DNA of 64,000 nucleotides from G963676655 sp963676655 (GTDB lineage Bacteria > Verrucomicrobiota > Lentisphaeria > Victivallales > Victivallaceae): contig CAXXKX010000002.1 of the NCBI GenBank assembly GCA_963676655.2, positions 62,001 to 126,000 on the forward strand. The letters run 5' to 3'. Of the stretch, positions 8,066-16,004 are shown one piece after another. Made by a program: the position numbers and the translations under genes. Each line of letters starts with the position of its first letter. Within the stretch, counting starts at the first letter, position 1. The notes under the pieces are model-generated. The model had not been told where the DNA came from and ran no database searches. It saw nothing but the letters and a program-made list of their open reading frames with translations.

Positions 8066-9232
8066 ATGCTGCAGGAACCATTGAATTTTGCCGTTATCGG
8101 ATGCGGAGCTTTAGCTCGTCAGCAACATATTCCGAACATTGCCAAATCCGAAAAAACCGTCCTTCACACATGTTGTGATTTGTCTGATGAAGCTCTGAAG
8201 GAATGCCGGGAAGTACATGGTGCTTTAAAAGTTGGAAAAGACTGGAAAGCGGCTATACTTGACCCTGAAGTGGATGCGATATGTTTGGCAACTACCGAAA
8301 AACTGCGTCTTCCGGTGATTCAGTTTGCTGCGGAGAATAATAAACCGGTCTATGTGGAAAAACCATTGGCCCGGTCGCTTGAAGAAGTGTATGAAATTCA
8401 AAAAGTTGTGAATAAAAGCGGAATTCCGTTCTGCGTCGGTCACAATCGTCGCAACAGCCCGGCGATGATTGATGCTCATCGCATTTTCCGTGAGCAGATG
8501 GAGAATCCGAAAAAGTGTGAATGGCGTTGGGACCGTGAAGGTGATTCACGTCCGCCTCGTGACGATGACGGAATCGCTTCTTTTTCCTGCCGTATCAACG
8601 ATGATTGGTATTCGTGGAAAAGTTGGGTATTTGATAAGGAGCAGGCGCCGCATGGTCCGATGCTGTTTGAAATGACGCATTTCACTGATATGTGCAACTG
8701 GTTTCTAAACAGCGAACCGGTCGAAGTGGTTGCCATGGAAACCGGAATGCTCAATCATGCGATCATTGTAAAATATGCCGGTGGAGAGATTGCGGTTTTG
8801 AATCTTTGCGGAAATGGGACATTCGGATACCCGAAAGAACTTTATGAAGCCATGGGGAACGGTTCTGTTGTGGCTTGTGATCACATGTGTGAAGTCCGCA
8901 CGGCAGGGATCGCCGGCGCTCCGGCCAGAATTACTTATCCTTTACTTAAAGATCGGCATCCGCATATCGGTTTGCAGGGGGGGATCTCCGGCTGGCTCGA
9001 GAAAAAAGCCGTGGCCTGTCAGGAAGTTCTCGATACCGGGGATCAGACCAGACAGTTTACCGCCGAACCGGACAAAGGGCATGCCCATGCCATGGATAAT
9101 TTTGTCGATGAGATTCTCGGTAACGGACCGGTGGTGTGTGGGGTTGACGAAGCTGTTATGGCGACACGAGTGGCTTTTGCCGCAATCAAATCCGCGCATG
9201 AAGGCAGAATTGTGAAATTGAATGAACTGTAA
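8066..9232 (+). CDS. Gfo/Idh/MocA-family NAD(P)-dependent oxidoreductase
   Basis: About 388 residues, cytoplasmic. The N-terminal Rossmann fold shows FAVIGCGALARQQHIPNI (GxGxxA nucleotide-binding loop) and the family's catalytic lysine motif in KPVYVEKPLA; FCVGHNRRNSP follows. The C-terminal half is the alpha/beta substrate domain. Members oxidise or reduce sugars, inositols or related polyols; the substrate is not evident. The start is set at 8066, where AGGA lies 10 nt upstream, rather than at an ATG 57 nt earlier with no site. The next gene, a LacI-like sensor, begins 31 nt downstream, suggesting one transcript for uptake or breakdown of a sugar derivative. Confidence 0.88.
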   Translation: MLQEPLNFAVIGCGALARQQHIPNIAKSEKTVLHTCCDLSDEALKECREVHGALKVGKDWKAAILDPEVDAICLATTEKLRLPVIQFAAENNKPVYVEKPLARSLEEVYEIQKVVNKSGIPFCVGHNRRNSPAMIDAHRIFREQMENPKKCEWRWDREGDSRPPRDDDGIASFSCRINDDWYSWKSWVFDKEQAPHGPMLFEMTHFTDMCNWFLNSEPVEVVAMETGMLNHAIIVKYAGGEIAVLNLCGNGTFGYPKELYEAMGNGSVVACDHMCEVRTAGIAGAPARITYPLLKDRHPHIGLQGGISGWLEKKAVACQEVLDTGDQTRQFTAEPDKGHAHAMDNFVDEILGNGPVVCGVDEAVMATRVAFAAIKSAHEGRIVKLNEL

Positions 9233-9263
9233 TAACGACAGGATTCAGATTTAATTTTCGCAT

Positions 9264-10310
9264 ATGCCAGGATTGATAAAGAAAATAGTCAGCTTGTCAG
9301 AGCGCCGGGGAAATGTTCCTGGAAGTTCTGTCAAACCAGGGGTCTCTGGTTCCCCTGGTTCTTCACCGCAACTCCTGATCGGGATTGTCAATGTAAGTCT
9401 GCCCAATAAAACTCCGGAAGAATATTTGTACCATTTGACCCGCTTTTTTTCGGAGCGGGGATTCAGAATTATTCTGGATGCCGCTCCCGGTAAAGTAATT
9501 ATTCAACGGTGTATCGAAGATATTGTGGAGATTGTCAGGCAGTTTAAAGCTACAGGCGCGGAAGGAATAATCGTTCTTGGACCAACCCCGGAAGGATTGA
9601 TGTCTCAACTGCAAAGCTTGAACATCCCGTTTGTATCGATCAAAACAGGAGAAATGGGTTCTGACAGTTACAGAGAGTTTGATTTTTCAAACGACATATA
9701 TGGCGGCGGTCGCTTGGCCGGTCGGCATTTTCTGTCTCATGGACATCGCAAAGTAATTTTTTACTGCAGTCACCTTAAAACAAATAATTATAAATTTGAG
9801 GGTTTGAAAAAATCCTGGCTTGAATCCGGGCTTCCATTGGAGCATTGCATGGCGATTGAAGGGGTGAAGTTGAACGAAGAAGAAGTTATTCAACAGTTCT
9901 GTACGCTTGTTCATAAACATGGGGTTACCGCCTGTCTTGCCTCCAATGATTTCATCGCCGCGCGTTTGATGCAGCATCTGCGGGTTGCCGGGATTCGTAT
10001 TCCGCATGATCTTGCCTTGATCGGTTTTGACGGTAACCATTTTGTCCCATTACTGGTTCCATCGTTGACCTCGGTCATCCAGGATTACCGTGAGACTTCA
10101 ATTAAAGCGGGACGTTTGCTTTTGCAAAGAATTGATGAGTTTGCGGCAGCCGACTTCACAATTATTCAGGAAGAATATGCCGTGATGCCTAAATTGTTCA
10201 TTGGCGGCAGCTGCGGATGCGATGTTGCCCCGGATCCTTTGATGAAATGGACGACGGAAGACCGGGATTTGACCGCCTTTTATCCTGATAAACTGATTAC
10301 TCACTGTTAA
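9264..10310 (+). CDS. LacI/GalR-type ligand-binding protein lacking the DNA-binding domain
   Basis: A 348-residue protein. From about residue 37 (LLIGIVNVSL) to the end it is a periplasmic-binding-protein-like LacI sensor: GAEGIIVLGPTP, SHGHRKVIFYC, CLASNDFIAARLM, IPHDLALIGFDG. It closes with LFIGGSCGC, as in the complete LacI protein at 11138. The usual 50-60-residue N-terminal helix-turn-helix and hinge are missing. Instead there is a 36-residue Gly/Ser/Pro-rich leader, and the other frames upstream show no HTH. It may be a cytoplasmic sugar sensor, a modulator of its paralogue, or a decayed regulator. The ribosome-binding site is weak. A stem-loop lies within the leader codons. Confidence 0.75.
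   Translation: MPGLIKKIVSLSERRGNVPGSSVKPGVSGSPGSSPQLLIGIVNVSLPNKTPEEYLYHLTRFFSERGFRIILDAAPGKVIIQRCIEDIVEIVRQFKATGAEGIIVLGPTPEGLMSQLQSLNIPFVSIKTGEMGSDSYREFDFSNDIYGGGRLAGRHFLSHGHRKVIFYCSHLKTNNYKFEGLKKSWLESGLPLEHCMAIEGVKLNEEEVIQQFCTLVHKHGVTACLASNDFIAARLMQHLRVAGIRIPHDLALIGFDGNHFVPLLVPSLTSVIQDYRETSIKAGRLLLQRIDEFAAADFTIIQEEYAVMPKLFIGGSCGCDVAPDPLMKWTTEDRDLTAFYPDKLITHC
9334..9360 (+). other. Stem-loop in the leader codons of the HTH-less LacI-like gene
   Basis: Perfect 9-bp inverted repeat AACCAGGGG (9334-9342) / CCCCTGGTT (9352-9360) around a 9-nt loop that itself repeats CTGGTT. It lies just before the codons where homology to LacI sensors begins. It has no T tract, so it is not a standard terminator. 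It could affect translation, or mark a junction left when the DNA-binding domain was lost. Confidence 0.5.
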
Positions 10311-10335
10311 TTTCAGTATTTTTCCGTTTTAAATG

Positions 10336-10364
10336 TTGACAAAACGTTCGCTGTATTGTATAAT
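10336..10364 (+). promoter_or_regulatory. Consensus sigma-70 promoter of the pseudopilin-LacI-glycosidase operon
   Basis: TTGACA (10336-10341), a spacer of exactly 17 bp, and TATAAT (10359-10364): a full match to the consensus, about 55 bp before the pseudopilin start. A palindromic operator begins 5 bp downstream of the -10 box, so a strong promoter held off by a repressor is the natural reading. Confidence 0.88.
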
Positions 10365-10368
10365 TAAA

Positions 10369-10388
10369 TTAATTACACGGGTAATTAA
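10369..10388 (+). promoter_or_regulatory. Probable LacI-family operator
   Basis: A 20-bp site TTAATTACACGGGTAATTAA with perfect 8-bp half-sites TTAATTAC/GTAATTAA around a 4-bp CG-containing centre. It overlaps the expected transcription start of the consensus promoter, where a bound repressor would block initiation. The LacI protein encoded two genes downstream (11138) is the obvious candidate ligand. LacI operators are typically about 20-bp palindromes; binding is inferred. Confidence 0.7.
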
Positions 10389-10418
10389 ACTTTTTCAACA
10401 AGAAAAAAGAGGTATTCA

Positions 10419-11129
10419 ATGAAAAACAGAAAAAAATTCACACTGATAGAATTGTTGGTTGTTATTGCGATCATCGCTATTTTGGCCAGCATGTTATTGC
10501 CGGCTCTAAATCAGGCGCGGGACAAAGCGCGCAGCATCAAATGCGTTTCCAACTTGAAACAATTGGGAAACGCCAACGCTTTTTATCTTGACGATAACGA
10601 TGGCTATACTTCAACTTATATTCACAACGCGCCGAACGGGACGGCAACTGAAAAATCATTTGTTAATGACTTCATGGACGCGAATTACGTCAGCAGCGGT
10701 GTTTTTAATTGTCCCCAGGTTCCAAAATCCTTTAACGGAACGACGCAACTGACTAAATTCCGTGATTCTACTCCCGGCTGGATGGGGGATTACGGCGCAA
10801 ATATTTCATATGCATATTACTTGCCGAAGGTTTTCAGCGGGGCGTCGCAGCAACAGTATCTCTACTGCTACCGCAAAATGTCGCGGGTGCCTAAACCCAG
10901 CTCGACAGCCGGGATTGGCGATTCGGCCAAGATCATAGACAGCAACGGCCTGTGGACGGCCCCCCACTATTTCCGCAAACGAAGTACCGGGGTGATGGAT
11001 TACATAATACCGCTGCATACCGGCGGTACGAACTATATGATGCTGGACGGACATGTCGAGTCCAAGAAATATACGGAACTGGAAAACATGTCCTATCTTG
11101 ATACTTTCTTTAGCGGCGGTCAACCCTGA
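10419..11129 (+). CDS. Type II pseudopilin-like protein with H-X9-DG motif
   Basis: A 236-residue protein. The N-terminus is a class III prepilin signal: basic KNRKK, then FTLIELLVVIAIIAILASML with Phe at +1 and Glu at +5 of the mature form; the -1 residue is Lys instead of the usual Gly. The rest is a soluble head ending in HTGGTNYMMLDG, the prepilin-type H-X9-DG motif found in very large paralogous families in Lentisphaerota and Planctomycetota. It should be cleaved by a prepilin peptidase and held in the inner membrane. GAGG lies 6 nt before the ATG. It leads an operon with a LacI regulator and a secreted glycosidase-like protein, so a role in export or surface handling of a carbohydrate enzyme is plausible. 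Confidence 0.88.
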   Translation: MKNRKKFTLIELLVVIAIIAILASMLLPALNQARDKARSIKCVSNLKQLGNANAFYLDDNDGYTSTYIHNAPNGTATEKSFVNDFMDANYVSSGVFNCPQVPKSFNGTTQLTKFRDSTPGWMGDYGANISYAYYLPKVFSGASQQQYLYCYRKMSRVPKPSSTAGIGDSAKIIDSNGLWTAPHYFRKRSTGVMDYIIPLHTGGTNYMMLDGHVESKKYTELENMSYLDTFFSGGQP

Positions 11130-11137
11130 GGTATAAG

Positions 11138-12262
11138 ATGCGGGTAACTCTCAAGCAAATAGCGGACCGGGCAGGGGTTTCGCGTCCGGCGGTTTCCGCA
11201 GTATTGAATAATGCCAGGGGGAGGATGGCGGTGTCGGAGGAAACCCGTAAGCATATTCAGAAAATCGCGGCTAAAATGGGGTATGTTCCGAACTTGTCCG
11301 CTCAAATGCTTTCCGGAAAAAGATCAAAGGTAATCGGGATTGTTAATATGTCATTTCCCGGTAATGTCACTGAAGAATTCTTCAGTAACTTGTCCTGTTT
11401 CTTTAACGGAAGAGACTATCATATGCTGGTTGATTCAGACCTTGGAAGAAATATTGTTAATTTGAAAACTGCCGATATGCGTCGAAAAATTGAAGCGATG
11501 GTTTCGCGCAATGTTGAGGGGCTCATTATTATGAACCGGATCCGCCCTGAGACTGCGGCTTTGCTGCATAAACTGAAAATGCCTTATGTTTCATTAAGCA
11601 TGTCAATCGGCTGCTATGAGAATGCGTTGGAGGCTGATTTTTATATTGATAAAGAGGCCGGCGCTGAAATGGCTGGAACTCATCTTATTTCGCACGGGCA
11701 TCGGAAGATATTATTTATCTGCAGTAAGCTTGAAACAAATATAGAAAAATTTACCGGGTTGCAGGCGGCCTGTCAAAAGGCTGGAATTTCGCTGGAAAAC
11801 ATTACCACGATTGAAATTCTAAAACTGGGCGACGACAACGCATTTCAGCAGATTTCCAATTTGGTCAGTCATGAAGATTTTACTGCTTGTTTGTGTTCCA
11901 ATGATTTTATCGCGTCCAGACTTATGCTTTTACTTCATGAGGATGGTTTGAGGGTTCCTGACGACCTGGCGGTGATTGGTTATGACGGTCATCTTTTCGC
12001 ATCTTTTTCCATTCCGCCGTTGACTACGGTTATCCAGCCTTTTCATGCAATTGCCGAAGATGCCTGTAATCTGCTGCTTGAACGCATTGCAACCCCCGGA
12101 TCACAACCGCGGGGAGGTAATGCCAGAGTTGTTGCACCAAAATTATTTATCGGCGGGAGCTGCGGCTGCAGTTACACTCCGCCTGACTTGTTGAAATGGT
12201 CAACCGAGATACACGGTCTCGAAGAACGTTATCCTGACAGAATTATTGATAATATTTCATAA
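11138..12262 (+). CDS. LacI-family transcriptional regulator
   Basis: A 374-residue protein with the full LacI architecture. The N-terminal helix-turn-helix is VTLKQIADRAGVSRPAVSAV, followed by a hinge (YVPNLSAQMLSGKRS). The sensor domain runs KVIGIVNMSFPG to the end: GTHLISHGHRKILFIC, CLCSNDFIASRLM, VPDDLAVIGYDG, and the C-terminal GGSCGC tail shared with the HTH-less paralogue at 9264. It starts 8 nt after the pseudopilin stop and ends 23 nt before the glycosidase-like gene, so it lies inside the operon it probably controls through the palindrome at 10369-10388. The ligand is likely a sugar or oligosaccharide; which one is unknown. Confidence 0.93.
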   Translation: MRVTLKQIADRAGVSRPAVSAVLNNARGRMAVSEETRKHIQKIAAKMGYVPNLSAQMLSGKRSKVIGIVNMSFPGNVTEEFFSNLSCFFNGRDYHMLVDSDLGRNIVNLKTADMRRKIEAMVSRNVEGLIIMNRIRPETAALLHKLKMPYVSLSMSIGCYENALEADFYIDKEAGAEMAGTHLISHGHRKILFICSKLETNIEKFTGLQAACQKAGISLENITTIEILKLGDDNAFQQISNLVSHEDFTACLCSNDFIASRLMLLLHEDGLRVPDDLAVIGYDGHLFASFSIPPLTTVIQPFHAIAEDACNLLLERIATPGSQPRGGNARVVAPKLFIGGSCGCSYTPPDLLKWSTEIHGLEERYPDRIIDNIS

Positions 12263-12285
12263 TCTTATAAAAAGGTAATTCCACT

Positions 12286-14658
12286 ATGTTGATGAAAATT
12301 ACTCTAGGGTCGTTTGCGCTTATTTTCGCAAATCTCGTTCAATCCGCCAGCGTCGTCGACAAAGGTAATACTGTTGTTGTCACTAGCCCGAATCTGGTCT
12401 TTCAACTGGCGTCAAAGCGTCAGGGAATGGGGGTTCTAAGTATAAAATCAAAAAAAGGGGTGGAATTTATTCAGCGTTCGGTCAAGCCGGACAAGGCGAA
12501 ACTGTGGCGCGTTAAACTCACCGACGATTACAGCCGCAAAGATAATTTTATAACTGTTTACAACTATTCTCCTTGCCGGAAAAAAAGCGTCGTAAATGAT
12601 AAAGGGACGGTAAAACTTATTTGGCAGGGCGTGGATGTCGGGTCTGACAAGGGAGCGCTGGATGTGACCATGACAATCGCACAGGACCCCGTTTCCGGAC
12701 TTAACTCTTTTAGGATTGGGATAGTCAACCATAGTAAAAAATATGGAATCTGGCATATTTACAGTCCTGAGCTTGAGCTGGGCCAGATTGGCAAGTCGCC
12801 GAAAGATGACTATTTACTGATGTGCCCGGCTGAAGGGCGCACAGTGCATAATCCGATCTACTGGGATGAAGAACGGAAGATTGAAAAAGATAAATTTATG
12901 CTGACGACCGATGAGATGGCGAAGATTGATAACAAGCAGCCATCAACCGGTTACGGGTTCGGTTCTCATGAACCCTACGGCCTGCCTTATCCAACCGCTC
13001 GCGGACAGATGCAGTTGAATGCCTATTATCAGAAATCAGGGAATTTTTACTATCCTTCATCGAATAAAGGGCCGGGATTATATTTGTCGGCGCATGACAA
13101 TGAAAGCAATCCGAAAGTTTTTTACGCTACCGGGGAGCCGAAAAATAAACTGCTCAGATTTGCGGTTGGACAGTTTCCTGTTGACAGCGCTAAACCTGGA
13201 CTTGATTATCAGCAGCAATGGCCGATGATCGTTGATTACTTTGAGGGCGACTGGTATGACGCGTCGATGATTTACCGTAAATTCGCGCTGCAGGCTCCAT
13301 GGACCCGGCAAGGAACGCTGGCTGCTAGAAAGGATGTGCCGGATTGGCTGAGAAAGACTACGGTTTGGCTACGCCTGGATAATAGTCGCGGAAGACGTAT
13401 TTCCGCCTGGGATAATATTGTGGCTGAATACCGGAAACGTTTGCATGGAGTTCTGGCGGTTCAATGGTATGCCTGGGATGACGCGCTGAAGAAAAAATAT
13501 CGCGGCTGCGGCAGCTTCCCGCCGATTCCGGATGCCCAAAAAGGTTTTGGTCAGATTGTCGGTAACTGGGAAAAGCAAAATATCTTTGTGACTCCTTATG
13601 TCAATTCAAGGTTATGGTGCAAAAAGGACCCGAATCAGGAAAATCGTCGCGATTTCAAAACTGCTTTGCCCCACATCCAGAAAAAAGCGGATGGTAAGCT
13701 GGCATTCTGGGGCAATAAAAAGAATGAATATTTCAAACTGTGTCTGCACCGGAAGTTCTGGCAGGATTATCTGGCCGATACCTGTTATGATATTGTCAAA
13801 CGCTACCATGTGCCGGCGATATATCTTGACCAGGCCGGGGAGATGTCTTTCGGCGGCGGTTATTACGATATCCAGAGTTGTTTCGACAAATCGCACGGTC
13901 ATCCGCTGGGAGTGACCCTTGCCTTGTTCAAGGCGGAACATCAGCGGCTGAAGATGATTCTCGATAAAACCCGCAAGCTCAATCCGCAAATGGTGCTTTC
14001 CGGCGAAGGCGCGGCGGAGAGTTTCATCGACGTCATGAGCAATAAACTTATTCATTATGAAATCTGGCCCGGATACGTTCCGGCGTTTGGTGCGGTTTAC
14101 CACGATTATGTCACGTTCTACGGGCGCACTGTTGGACTGGTCACAAAAGTCAAGAGTGATCCGATGCCGGTAATGACGATGGGCTGGCAACTGGCGATCG
14201 GCAATCAGCTTGGTCGACTCTGGCCGACACAGTTGGGGCGCAATAAACAGATTGATAAGAATTTTTCCTATCTTGTAAATATAAGCGACGTGCGCAGCCG
14301 TTACTATCAATACCTCAATCTTGGACGAATGTTGCGTCCGGTCCGGATCAGTCAAGTACCGACGGTTACAACCGGTGAATTCCGGCGCATTAACCATATC
14401 TGCAAATTGCCGGCGATCCTGTCCGGGACCTGGGCCGATCCTCAAGGAAAGGTTGGTATCATATTGACCAATATCGATAAGAAACCGGTTGTGTTCAGCA
14501 TCAAATTCAATTCGGCTGAATACGGGTTAAAAGGAGACGCTGTTCTGACCCAGGTTTATCCTGAAAAGAAAATACTGGCCGCTAAGAAGGCAGGCAAAGA
14601 CCTTGAAGTCAAACTTAATCTCAAATCCCGTGAGATAATTTTCATTGAACTGAAATAA
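12286..14658 (+). CDS. Secreted glycosidase-like protein (DUF6259-like)
   Basis: A 790-residue protein with a signal peptide (basic MLMK, hydrophobic core, probable cleavage after LVQS). An N-terminal beta-sandwich-like region resembles glycosidase-associated sandwiches. A central TIM-barrel-like region contains VLAVQWYAWDD, VTPYVNSRLW, VPAIYLDQAGEMSFGGGYY and MVLSGEGAAESF; acidic residues after predicted beta strands (YLDQ, SGEGAAE) are candidate catalytic residues. A small C-terminal beta domain follows. The layout resembles DUF6259 proteins of polysaccharide-degrading Lentisphaerota and Verrucomicrobiota. It lies 23 nt after the LacI gene and is followed by an intrinsic terminator. The substrate is not readable. 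Confidence 0.7.
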   Translation: MLMKITLGSFALIFANLVQSASVVDKGNTVVVTSPNLVFQLASKRQGMGVLSIKSKKGVEFIQRSVKPDKAKLWRVKLTDDYSRKDNFITVYNYSPCRKKSVVNDKGTVKLIWQGVDVGSDKGALDVTMTIAQDPVSGLNSFRIGIVNHSKKYGIWHIYSPELELGQIGKSPKDDYLLMCPAEGRTVHNPIYWDEERKIEKDKFMLTTDEMAKIDNKQPSTGYGFGSHEPYGLPYPTARGQMQLNAYYQKSGNFYYPSSNKGPGLYLSAHDNESNPKVFYATGEPKNKLLRFAVGQFPVDSAKPGLDYQQQWPMIVDYFEGDWYDASMIYRKFALQAPWTRQGTLAARKDVPDWLRKTTVWLRLDNSRGRRISAWDNIVAEYRKRLHGVLAVQWYAWDDALKKKYRGCGSFPPIPDAQKGFGQIVGNWEKQNIFVTPYVNSRLWCKKDPNQENRRDFKTALPHIQKKADGKLAFWGNKKNEYFKLCLHRKFWQDYLADTCYDIVKRYHVPAIYLDQAGEMSFGGGYYDIQSCFDKSHGHPLGVTLALFKAEHQRLKMILDKTRKLNPQMVLSGEGAAESFIDVMSNKLIHYEIWPGYVPAFGAVYHDYVTFYGRTVGLVTKVKSDPMPVMTMGWQLAIGNQLGRLWPTQLGRNKQIDKNFSYLVNISDVRSRYYQYLNLGRMLRPVRISQVPTVTTGEFRRINHICKLPAILSGTWADPQGKVGIILTNIDKKPVVFSIKFNSAEYGLKGDAVLTQVYPEKKILAAKKAGKDLEVKLNLKSREIIFIELK

Positions 14659-14687
14659 TCTTGAGTAGGTAAATCTTTTTTTTGGGC

Positions 14688-14725
14688 AGACCTGCAGGAC
14701 TTATATAACCTGCGGGTCTTTTTTT
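14688..14725 (+). terminator. Intrinsic terminator of the pseudopilin-LacI-glycosidase operon
   Basis: Stem AGACCTGCAGG (14688-14698) / CCTGCGGGTCT (14709-14719), one G-U pair, 10-nt loop, followed by a seven-T run. It lies 30 bp after the glycosidase-like stop. Confidence 0.88.
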
Positions 14726-14760
14726 AGACTTATGCAGAAGACATGAAGCCACCCGGGAGC

Positions 14761-15082
14761 GCGGACGTCCCGTCCGCATGCATTTACCCTGGGAGCGCGG
14801 ACGTCTCGTCCGCATAACGGGCACGTTCCGTACCCGTTGCCTGGGATCGCGGACGTCTCGTCCGCATCAGGAGCTTGCTTTATCGTATATCTCTACCGGC
14901 GTCTGGCGCCGTCCAAAGGGTTAGATTTCCTGCCCCCTTGGAGCGCGGACGTCTCGTCCGCATCAGGAGTTTGCTTTATCGTATATCTTTACCGGCGCGT
15001 GGCGCCGTATGTTAGATTTGGTTTGCTTGACTCCAACCTCTTTTTGCAGGCGCGGACGCCTGCATGCGGACGAGACGTCCGC
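14761..15082. repeat. Cluster of five 17-bp REP-like palindromes
   Basis: Four forward copies of GCGGACGTCYCGTCCGC at 14761-14777, 14797-14813, 14849-14865 and 14945-14961, and one in reverse at 15066-15082. The arms GCGGACG/CGTCCGC are perfect inverted repeats around a 3-bp centre. A second palindrome, GCAGGCG/CGCCTGC, is at 15046-15063. Open reading through the block is repeat-derived and I do not treat it as coding. Confidence 0.85.
14844..15008 (+). repeat. Tandem duplication, 96-bp period
   Basis: Two copies of a 69-bp segment (14844-14912 and 14940-15008). Each begins with the REP-like palindrome and continues CATCAGGAG(C/T)TTGCTTTATC through ACCGGCG...GGCGCCGT. They differ at a few positions. 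Confidence 0.8.
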
Positions 15083-15250
15083 AGGGGCAGACACCCCCGT
15101 TAAAACGTTCCCCAGGGGGGATATTATTTCTTTTAAACGTCTTCGATGCAAAAAAATGCATTTTCGGGACTATCGCGACATGAAAACGCGTAAAAGTTGA
15201 TAAAAATTGAAAAAAAGTTGTAAATTGCTAGTTTTTTGTAAGAAAAATTC

Positions 15251-15278
15251 TTGAAATTAGCGGTAAGTGGTGTAAATT
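15251..15278 (+). promoter_or_regulatory. Candidate promoter of the alpha ribosomal operon
   Basis: TTGAAA (15251-15256), a 16-bp spacer and TAAATT (15273-15278), 143 bp before rpmJ. The leader between them could carry autogenous control, but I see no specific ribosomal-protein binding structure. Confidence 0.4.
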
Positions 15279-15420
15279 ATTTTTCTTATTTTGGGTTTGG
15301 GTCTTGATTCCACCGGTTTCCCTTAACACGGAAACACGAGACTGGAGCCCGGAAATGGTTGCGAAAATAATTATTAGTTAGAAGCTTGAATCTGATTTCA
15401 AAACAGGAGAATTCTGAAAG

Positions 15421-15537
15421 ATGAAAGTAAGAGCATCGGTAAAAAGGCGATGCGAATATTGCCAGATAATCAAGCGGAAGGGCATCGTTAGAGTAATATG
15501 CTCCCGCGATCCCCGCCACAAACAGAAACAAGGTTAA
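15421..15537 (+). CDS. rpmJ: 50S ribosomal protein L36
   Basis: A 38-residue protein read directly: it starts MKVRASVKRRCEYCQIIKRK and ends with KQKQG. The zinc ligands Cys11, Cys14, Cys27 and His33 are all present, so this is the zinc-binding form. It is a late-assembling protein of the large subunit. The start has an AGGAG box about 11 nt upstream. It is the first gene of the alpha operon, 27 bp before rpsM. Confidence 0.95.
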   Translation: MKVRASVKRRCEYCQIIKRKGIVRVICSRDPRHKQKQG

Positions 15538-15564
15538 GGACCGTAACAAAGAGGAAATATAATC

Positions 15565-15957
15565 ATGCCACGTATAATTGGTGTAGATATTCCAGGAAAG
15601 AAGAAAGTCGAATACGCTCTTCGTTACATCTACGGAATCGGCCCGTACCAGGCGTTGAAAATCGTTGAGAAAGTCGGCATTGACCGTAACTTGCGTGCAG
15701 ACGATTTGAGCGCCGACCAGATTTCAGCCATTACCACCATTCTTCAGAATGAGATCATGGTAGAGGGTGATCTGCGTCGTATGGTCGCAGCTGATGTTCG
15801 CCGTTTGTCCTCGATAAGCTGTTATCGTGGAATCCGCCATCGTCGGGGTCTGCCCGTACGCGGTCAGCGTACCAAGACCAACGCTCGTACCAGAAAAGGC
15901 CGTAAACAGACTGTTGGCGCGATTCGTGACAAGACCGCGCGTAAACTGGCTGGTTAA
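15565..15957 (+). CDS. rpsM: 30S ribosomal protein S13
   Basis: A 130-residue protein beginning MPRIIGVDIPGKKKVEYALR, with the family segment YRGIRHRRGLPVRGQRTKTN (RG.RHR.GLPVRGQRT) near the C-terminus that contacts 16S rRNA and the P-site tRNA. Length and order (rpmJ-rpsM-rpsK) are typical. An AGAGG box lies shortly before the ATG. Confidence 0.98.
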   Translation: MPRIIGVDIPGKKKVEYALRYIYGIGPYQALKIVEKVGIDRNLRADDLSADQISAITTILQNEIMVEGDLRRMVAADVRRLSSISCYRGIRHRRGLPVRGQRTKTNARTRKGRKQTVGAIRDKTARKLAG

Positions 15958-16004
15958 TCCTTTTCGGGCAATATTCCGTATTACAGTAAATATAAGGTTT
16001 TATT

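Noticed and set aside
14837..15200. Frames of 60-88 codons across the REP-like cluster
   Set aside because: They translate the palindromic repeats and lie in a non-coding spacer between a terminator and the alpha operon promoter.
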